The notes under the pieces: generated by a model | What the model saw: only the letters and a program-made list of their open reading frames with translations | Database searches by the model: none | Told to the model about the DNA's origin: nothing | Shown here: positions 56,939 through 64,000 of the stretch, one piece after another | Position numbering within the stretch: the first letter of the stretch is position 1 | Layout: every line of letters starts with the position of its first letter | NCBI GenBank assembly: GCA_963971575.1 | Contig: OZ020611.1 | Location: 50,167,466 to 50,231,465 of the forward strand | From: Liopterus haemorrhoidalis | Lineage: Eukaryota > Arthropoda > Insecta > Coleoptera > Dytiscidae | Direction: 5' to 3' | DNA length: 64,000 bases | Program-made: the position numbers and the translations under genes

Positions 56939-57250
56939 CAGTGTTTCTGAACAGGTGGTCCGCGGACCACCAGTGGTCCCCAGAAGATTTTTAGTGGTCC
57001 GCGAAAGTTATTATATGTATTTTTTGCAGTTTTTTTTAATTTTTTATGCAGTTTTTATGTAAATAATATATGTTTTTTTATTTTCTGTAAACTTTATGTG
57101 ATTTTCTACAAATAAAATAAATGTATTTAGTAGCACATTAAATATATTTTTTTCTTGCAAAAAAATGAACCAACAATTATTATTAGTGGTCCGCGTTAGA
57201 AAATTATATATTATACTGGTCCGCGGTACGTTTTTGGTTGAGAAACACTG
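56939..57250. mobile_element. 312-bp hAT-type MITE rich in TGGTCCGCG
   Basis: Ends CAGTGTTTCTGAACAGG and reverse complement CAGTGTTTCTCAACC, with an exact 8-bp duplication ATATAAAC (56931-56938, 57251-57258). GTGGTCCGCG-type motifs lie just inside both ends. Confidence 0.9.
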
Positions 57251-57258
57251 ATATAAAC

Positions 57259-58144
57259 CATAGGCCATAAAACCTCATTGCTACCAACAATGTTTTGCCG
57301 ATAAGAATTGCAAGTAAAAATATGTTTTTTTAAAACAGTAAACTGCAAATTTTAATAAAATATTTCATAAATAATATTAATTTAACCTTAATTTATTAGT
57401 ATATTTTAAAGATAATTAGTAGTTTTTTTTTTATTTCACGTTTTTGGTCTTGATACTTAGGCAATTAGCCAAATATATAGGTTTTTAAATTACATATATT
57501 TAAAATACAATATGATAGAAAAAAAAAATGTCTAGTAGGACCTGAATTTAAAATGTACAGTGGACAGTTTTGTTAATATAAAAATTAATTAATTTCTTGT
57601 CTATTTAGACACTTTTTTTCTCGATCATATTGTATAGCAATGCTTCAGACACTTTCTAAATTTAAAACGAGTAGATATTATATCAACTATTCCATGATGA
57701 ATTAAAATTTATCTGACAAATTATAAATATGTATATCTATAATCAGAGCTGGGTAAAATAATTTTCTGATGTATTCGAAGTACTGAATACAAATACTTTT
57801 TTTTAAAGAAAAACTATATGTAATATTTTAAATAAACATTAATTTTTAGTATTTAAAATACTATATAGTTGAAATACAGTTCATAACTCTTTAAATGCAA
57901 TTTATGGCAATATAATTAAAAGTTGAAAGATGATGGAAAGGTAAAATAGTAAAATAGAAAAAATAACATAACAAAACAATCATAAACACTATATGACGCC
58001 GGCGTTTTTCCTATCTATAGCTGAACAAAATAAATGTAAATTAGGCAACTTGTTATACTCCTCGGGGCGATTCCGCCTTTCGTCTCCACAGGGTCATGGC
58101 TTCATAACAAACAATGCTAAGGCATAGAGCGTGCTGTGTCTATC
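57259..58144. other. AT-rich spacer with one hAT-like end
   Basis: CAGAGCTGGGTAAAATAATT near 57744 resembles a widespread hAT-type end; no partner found. Confidence 0.4.
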
Positions 58145-58230
58145 TATAGACGTCAATGGTCCACACTTATTCGGCTTTTCGGCTATTTTGATTTATTCGG
58201 CCAACTGGTATAGTGTGGACGCAGCTTTAA
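58145..58230. repeat. Harbinger-like terminal fragment
   Basis: TGGTCCACACTTATTCGGC and, about 60 bp on, GGTATAGTGTGGACGCAGCT are inverted versions of the 'GTCCACACTATG' end seen at 51890-51916 and 55480. Confidence 0.55.
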
Positions 58231-59176
58231 GTATTTCATAGTAGAATTAAATCATTTGAAAAAAAAGATAAATAATAATATCGACTAGACCGAAATAATT
58301 ATATCTATAATCATTAAGTTCACCAAAGGTCAAATGATAACTAAAAACTTTGTGAATACAATACTTTATTATCATCGTCATAAAATATATATTTATCTTT
58401 TAAAAAATCATCGCAACCATTTCCTGTCATAGAAATATCATATTTCGAATAATTGTTCAGCAAGGCTTGGAATGACGTCAAAATAATCAAGGGATAGTCA
58501 TACGGAAACACTCGAAGTTAACACTGTGTAAATGAATGCGTACGGAAATAAACGAAGTTTTACTATCTACAGTTGGTATTATGTATGGTCGGTATGAAAC
58601 TACATGTCTTCGCATTAGTACATAAAGAAGCGGCAAGTAAATGTCGTATGTGGTGTAGTCTTAAAAATATGAATTTTGTGAAGAAAAAGTGTTAATAATA
58701 TACGTAATATTGAAAATAATTTGTAATAAAAAATATTATTTTAATTACGTAAAAAGTGGTTTAGTGTTTGTTAAAATATTTTATTTTGTTTTTAAATATT
58801 AAACATTTAAATAACCTAGTGTTACGTGAAACATTTTTTTTTAAATTAATAATTCGTCAGTGATTTAAAAACTGCGCTTATTAAGCGCGCCAAACTTTAC
58901 CGCGGCAGGATTTGAAAACATTTTATATATTTGAAAGTTTTGTGTAATTTAAAAATAACAACTTAACATCCTAAAAGTACTGTGATATTTCTTCAAATAT
59001 TTCGTAACTGTTGTAATTAATTTAGCGGTATCATTTCGTAAAGTGTAGTAACATTTATAAATGATTAAAAGAAAAGATATTTTAGAGTTTTTATTAGAAA
59101 TTAAATATTTTAAAACGTGTGTTTTTTTAAATATGATGTTTAAATATAAATTTCCATCCATAAACTTTTAAATGCC
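58231..59176 (+). promoter_or_regulatory. Presumed 5' flank and 5' UTR of the host gene
   Basis: Very AT-rich DNA without recognised repeats precedes the exon at 59177, with a small GC-richer patch near 58870-58910. No firm TATA or initiator could be chosen. A three-codon upstream ORF (ATG CCA TGA, 59172-59180) overlaps the main start, its TGA sharing two bases with the ATG at 59177. This may tune initiation at 59177 or favour the second in-frame ATG at 59186. Confidence 0.4.
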
Positions 59177-59617
59177 ATGAATATCATGCCTAAATGCGAG
59201 CAGTTTATTTACCGCCCATTAATAGTACCAAAAATTGTTACTACGTATCATTACAATCGTCAGGAATCATTTCAAATGGAAGATAAAAAATTAGACGAAC
59301 TTATAAATGGTTCACTAAAAACCAAAATGAACCCTGAAGAGGACACGTGCAAATGTCCGAAAACAGATACTCCGAAAACAAGATGTGTTTGTAGTTCGCG
59401 TAATGTTATGAATCGGTCACCTAGTCCGTTTAGAAAAAGTCCTAGTCCATTTAGAAGAAGTCCAAGTCCTATGGCTGGATATGGATATGAATTGTATCAG
59501 AAGAGTTTGTTAGAAGTTCCATTTATACCTGAATATGGGGATGCATCGAGTGATGATTTAAGTTCGGAATGGGATAGCGATGTACCTGATGTACCACCTA
59601 GACCTGTGCACCCTAAG
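59177..59617 (+). CDS. First coding exon of an unidentified host gene (147 codons)
   Basis: The frame opens at ATG 59177 (a second ATG at 59186) and stays open to a consensus-like donor (CCTAAG|GTCAGT) at 59617/59618, in phase 0. Three things argue for real coding. Composition is far less AT-rich than the flanks. There are three near-repeats of SPSPFR (residues 81-98), a likely proline-directed phosphorylation segment. It has an acidic, proline-rich end: GDASSDDLSSEWDSD (121-135) then VPDVPPRP (136-143). Residues 58-72 hold two Cys-X-Cys pairs. There is no signal peptide or membrane helix. The N-terminus looks like the disordered isoform-specific leader of a cytosolic signalling or scaffold protein. 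I do not recognise the gene, and no partner exon is identifiable in the remaining 4.4 kb. The frame runs 12 codons into the intron before a stop. Confidence 0.75.
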
Positions 59618-61253
59618 GTCAGTTCTAAGAATATTATAAATACTTTTATTTTTTAAACCGGTGTTTCTCAACCTTTTCTGGTATGGCTGTTTAGCACAGT
59701 TGACACATCCACACTATAATAATAATAATAATTATATGTTTATTGACTACAGTACATCATATCGTTGTTTACAGTCAGTCAATTACATAATTGGATTTAT
59801 GAAATATGTAATAATTACCCCCCCCCCCCGAAATTCTGTAAATATTATCTGCTACCCTCTATGTATGCATTCAAGATATTTTCTAAGGGGGCTCAGAAGA
59901 CTAAATTATTTAAAAGGTTCTCACTTTTATACTACAAGTGATAACCTAAAAAAAAACGTCCTCACTTCTAAAATATAAGTGATGATCTAGAAAAAAGGTC
60001 CTCACTTCGAAAATACAAGTACTGATCTACAAAAAAAGTGCTCATTTGTATTTTGAGAAAAACACGTAACAACCACATATTTTGGAGATCTTGGGGGGGT
60101 CATGACTTATATTTTGACAGTAACACGTAAAAACCACGTGGAGCTCTTGGGGTGGGGGGGCTCAAGTCCGTAAGCCCTCCTCCTTGGTGCGCGCCTGATA
60201 AAGATAGAGGGAATACGATTTTTCTTGAAAGAAAAAATTTGATGACCAAAGTTTACCCAAAGAATTGCATGGCAGTATTGATATTTTCCGGAATAAACAG
60301 AAAGTACAGGATAGCAAGGACAACTTTGATATTTTAAATAGGAACGTATGTCGCGTTTTTTGTTTTTTTTTTTGATAGAGTTTTCGAACAGAAACATTTT
60401 TTAAAATATCTTTTACAGCTGATGAATAATTATATTCTCTCTAATGATTTGAAAGTATTGTTATTTAAAAGTGTTCAGAGTGTCTTCCATTTTGATTTAA
60501 ACACTTTCGCATCTTTACTCTTGTTACTTATTTGAGTTATCTGTTGCTTGGAGCATAATAATAAAAAAAAAAATAATAATAAAAATGTTGTACTTTCAAG
60601 TCGTACCTACTTGAAAATACAACTTTAAAGTACTTGTTTTGGGGTTGGATTAACTATTAATCAATATAAGCACATGTTTAGGACACCAAGGAGGAAATAA
60701 TAAAAATACATACATATGAGTCCTTCTTATAACATAAGTTATATATTTTCGTACCTTAAGGCATACACAAGATTACTGATAAAAATGTTATATTGCATTA
60801 ACTGTTAGTTTTTCAATCGATAGTTAAGTTTCTGGTTAGTGGTTACCGTGGAAACTTATGGTTATTATTACATTGCAAATATATAGTTAACCATTGATTT
60901 GAGCTAACCAACAGTTAACCATGAATTGAAGAACCGGCCTTTAAATTATTACAAACGTACAGTTATTAAAAATAAATAGCATCTTCGTTTTTGTCTAGTT
61001 ACAAGGGCAAAATATCCATCGTTGCTGTGCGCAAAAAATTTAACTTTAACTAAGCTCCCCAAATCTACCTCATAAATATGTTATTATACAGTCAAAAATC
61101 ACAGTCGGTTTGCATATTGTTTGTAATGAACTTTTGAGTCAGATAATCCTAAAAAGGGAGAATGACAGTCTAAAATATAGTGAAAAGTGTGTAGGGGTAA
61201 AAAGGATGATAAACTCTGATTTTAAATATTGTAAGCGGTTAGGTAAATGTGTT
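59618..61253. other. Presumed intron with small repeats
   Basis: CCGGTGTTTCTCAACC near 59659 is hAT-like. An (AAT)n run lies at 59717-59735. Near 59918-60035 a unit of about 41 bp (GTCCTCACTTC...AAGTGATGATCTA) recurs three to four times. Near 60055-60160 a second pair of related units contains AACACGTAACAACCAC and a G tract. Near 60800-60930 the motif AGTTAACCAT recurs. No exon recognised. Confidence 0.5.
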
Positions 61254-61256
61254 TAA

Positions 61257-61844
61257 TACCCTTTTCACACTAGAACTTTAAGACGAGTGAACTTAAAGTT
61301 CACCGATGTTTAACATCGGTATGCTTTCACACTTGATGTTTAAATCTCTGGTGCTGTCATCAGCTACAGTAATTTTGTCCTTAAGTTACTGTCATGAAAT
61401 TACCAGTTTTGAACTGTCTGCGCAGACGCACATTTTGAATTATTATAAACAAATATGGATATTTCATTTCATTCTACAATAAAGAATATATTACACCTGT
61501 ATTAACATGTAAGTCGATACATTTTATCTCAATTATTGTAGCTCTGTATTTTATTATACACATTATTAAAATAAATAATTTTATTATAACAATAAGTATA
61601 AACTTCTTATAACGTCGATATAATGCAGTATTCTTGTTTATGATAATATAAAATATTCACAGCACAAATTCAAAGAGTATTTTTTTATAATAGAAATTAT
61701 GTTGGCAATGCGGACGATGTGTAAGACGCAGATCTCTGTTTTAAACATCGCTTGTATTTAGACAAGGCCATACGGTTTCACATTAGCGTTTAAAGACACA
61801 TTCACTTTAACATCCGATCTTAAAGTTCTAGTGTGAAAAGGGTA
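61257..61844. mobile_element. Harbinger-like MITE H2, uninterrupted copy
   Basis: Ends TACCCTTTTCACACTAGAAC and its inverse, with a 3-bp TAA duplication (61254-61256, 61845-61847). The length is 588 bp. It matches H1 on both sides of H1's nested element and contains the single TTAA (61381-61384) that is the empty site. No coding content. Confidence 0.9.
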
Positions 61845-61847
61845 TAA

Positions 61848-62613
61848 GAAGTTACGAAACGTGAGAAGCAAACTTGCAATTACAAGCTTTTCGTTCGTGT
61901 CCCATACTATAGTAGTAAATTGAACATTTCGTGGTCGATAAGGCTACAATAGCTAAACATATACCTAGTGTTCATTTTAATTTGTCAAGTCTATCGCAAG
62001 TTCTATTAACTACGAGGTTGGTTAAATTGGACAACATTTGCTGTTTTATATGATAATATCAGTGAGTGAAGTACCTTTTTTCGACCAATGATTCTCAAAA
62101 TGCGTTGTGCAACTTTCTTACTTTAAATGACGACATTTTATTTTCATTTTCTTTTTTATTGAGAAGTGACATTCCGATGGCGGCGCTGTGCTCCAAGGCA
62201 ATATGCCTGTCGTCTCTAGTACTCAGCTTTCAATATGCTAATAGCGAACAGGTTAATTTAAGCACAGAACATTTTTATTTTATGAAAATGCGAGTAAATA
62301 TTTGCCAATTTTTTTAATTTTTAAGTGCTACTCATGTATTGAGGTGTATAACAGAAGGTGGGCATCAAATTACAGTATTTAAAGTTTAATTTCAGTAGAT
62401 TTATTAGTGTAATTTGTAGTTGAGCAGGTGTTAAATGCCGGGAATGTAATTTTTTGTGGTACATCTGAGTGTCGGTCATCTGAATTTACAATATACAGAT
62501 TTTGTTTGCAAACAAGTGCATTATGTTCATTGCCTCATGAAATAAAATTAGTTTTAGTTGGACAGGAGTAGCTAAAAGTTAAAAATGCAACTTCAGGTGC
62601 AATCATATTAGTG
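61848..62613. other. Spacer, nothing recognised
   Basis: No paired ends or recognisable coding. The plus ORF near 62066 has no family signature. Confidence 0.4.
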
Positions 62614-62615
62614 TA

Positions 62616-62945
62616 TAGTGCGTTCAAAGGTGAGTTTGCAGTACAGGGCATATGGAGTAGTTCTTTTTCATACTCTCTAATGGGTTTACATAATGATGCT
62701 ATCCTTTTCTTGCTTGTCGACGTTGCCAGCTCTAAAACGCGCTGATCTGTGAAGACGCAGTATTCTACAAATGGCCATTTGTTTTTGTTGAATGTTATTT
62801 TGAGTTTTATAAGAGTTGATTTTTGTAAATCATACGAGTTTTTCATATTATTATAATTGACACATTTGACACTTTTACAACATTTAGCAACACCGCTCCC
62901 ATTTGCCATAAGAGCTATACTGCAAACTCACCTTCGAACGCACTA
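62616..62945. mobile_element. 330-bp TA-flanked MITE
   Basis: Ends TAGTGCGTTCAAAGGTGAGT and reverse complement TAGTGCGTTCGAAGGTGAGT, continuing TTGCAGTA on both sides (about 30-bp inverted repeats). TA lies on each flank (62614-62615, 62946-62947). A 124-codon minus ORF overlaps it but runs through the terminus and has no family signature. Confidence 0.75.
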
Positions 62946-62947
62946 TA

Positions 62948-64000
62948 GTTTTGTTTTTCTGCTACAAATGTAATGAACAAACTCACATAGTATCAGTTAC
63001 TTTTTAACTCAAAATATATTCCCATGCCTTCCTCCTGACCATCAACAAATCTTTTCCCAATCTGGACTTAATATTAATTTTCCCTCCATTTTTCTTAAGA
63101 AACGAAAAAACTATTATGCCTATCTTTGTCCTGTCTTGACTGACAGGCAAAAACACTACAATTTGTTCTACTTTTATAGTTTTTCACAACTTCTATCGAT
63201 ATTTTAACAAAAATTTAACACTAGAACATATGCAATAAGTTCAAACAGTACTAGAGCGCCTAGTACAATATTTGACCACCAGACTGCGTATTCGAGCGTG
63301 TCAATTCTCAATTGTTGCTTATTCGATAGTGTATCCAATCTCTTTCTTTGGATGTTATTGTCCCAAAATATTTGTATTCTTGATAATACTCGTTAACATT
63401 TATATTTAACTATATCTAGATAATCTTCTCCAATTTCCAGATATTTGGATTGGCAGAAATTAGATTGGAAGAAAAGAAGATGAAAAGTTGGTCGGGAAGC
63501 ATGGAGAACAGTCAAATGATAAAGTTGATAATGTAATAGAACTTGTGAAATTATTTCCAGTCAGATTATGTTGGAATTTTTCACACTTTTCCAGGCGTAG
63601 AAACTTTACGTTTATTTTTATGCTGTCCTTTTTCTGACACCTTAATCCTGATTCAGATATAAAACAGTAAATAAAAACTATATTGGCTAATGATTACTAT
63701 AATTATATAAAAACTAGCATAATTCAACGATATTCATAAACTGGTTCACATCAAATTGTTAAGTTGGCCGACAAAAAACAGAAGATGTTGAAGGCCTATT
63801 TCTGTCGTTCTGTAGTTCTAAAAGTTTGAATTATGTCAGAAGTTTGGAAATGTATTGAGAAGTATAATGTGAAACAGCCTTAATACTGTAATACTAATAT
63901 TAATCTTGTGAAGTCAAAAATATTGATACCGTATTGTCAGTATTATTGATTTAATATTATTGACTGCGTAGGATATCCATTAGTAACCCATTAAGTATTT
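62948..64000. other. AT-rich DNA, nothing recognised
   Basis: No supported feature to the window end. Confidence 0.4.

Noticed and set aside
62535..62909. 124-codon minus-strand ORF
   Set aside because: It crosses the terminus of a TA-flanked MITE and shows no family motifs; chance ORF.

Overview
This window reads as non-coding, repeat-rich DNA from an AT-rich animal genome, most likely an insect. The mobile-element set is typical of arthropods: hAT, Tc1/mariner, pogo/Tigger, PIF/Harbinger, piggyBac-like and Helitron elements plus several LINE clades. The one convincing host exon has a eukaryotic splice donor, and there are no operons, Shine-Dalgarno sites or long uninterrupted ORFs. The species cannot be fixed from the sequence. 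A 200-base run of N (30678-30877) is an assembly gap.

Layout. 1-7.0 kb: two 'tail-to-tail' LINE pairs, each meeting at a (TAA)n tract; the second pair splits a dispersed repeat, called family D here. 7-15 kb: a pogo/Tigger relic with exact TA duplications, small foldback elements, a 213-bp hAT MITE and a LINE RNase H fragment. 15-20 kb: a foldback MITE and a mariner copy whose empty site is still visible in a neighbouring repeat. 20-22.4 kb: two LINE 3' ends and a small hAT MITE. 23.8-26.5 kb: a 2.7-kb hAT element holding a second hAT element, which itself holds two TA-flanked MITEs. 27.3-29.4 kb: Harbinger-like MITEs and a large palindrome interrupted by a 263-bp element. 32.2-34.4 kb: a Harbinger-like MITE, a piggyBac-like element inside it, then an exact-looking 855-bp tandem duplication. 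36.4-37.1 kb: a second mariner. 39.9-42.1 kb: a DDE-transposase-like ORF and a broken THAP exon. 42.1-47.2 kb: two Helitrons head to tail, filled with about 400-bp internal repeats. 48.4-58.2 kb: a MITE carrying a tRNA-like SINE, a Tc1 relic, a LINE end, a Harbinger derivative joining transposase and MADF pieces, a large TAA-flanked element, and a hAT element with a decayed transposase interrupted by another hAT MITE.

The only strong host gene is a first coding exon at 59177-59617 (147 codons) that ends at a GT donor and continues beyond any exon I can recognise here. From 59.6 kb to the end there are only small repeats and a second, uninterrupted copy of the Harbinger-like MITE. That copy supplies the empty site for the nested element at 32.4 kb.

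Almost all coding traces are dead transposase or reverse transcriptase. The useful content is therefore the insertion history, which can be read directly from target-site duplications and empty sites. I saw no convincing new cellular system. The items most worth a second look are the host exon, the tandem Helitron with palindromic internal repeats, the layered insertion at 32.2-34.4 kb, the open DDE-like ORF at 39.9 kb and the LINE pairs at (TAA)n tracts.
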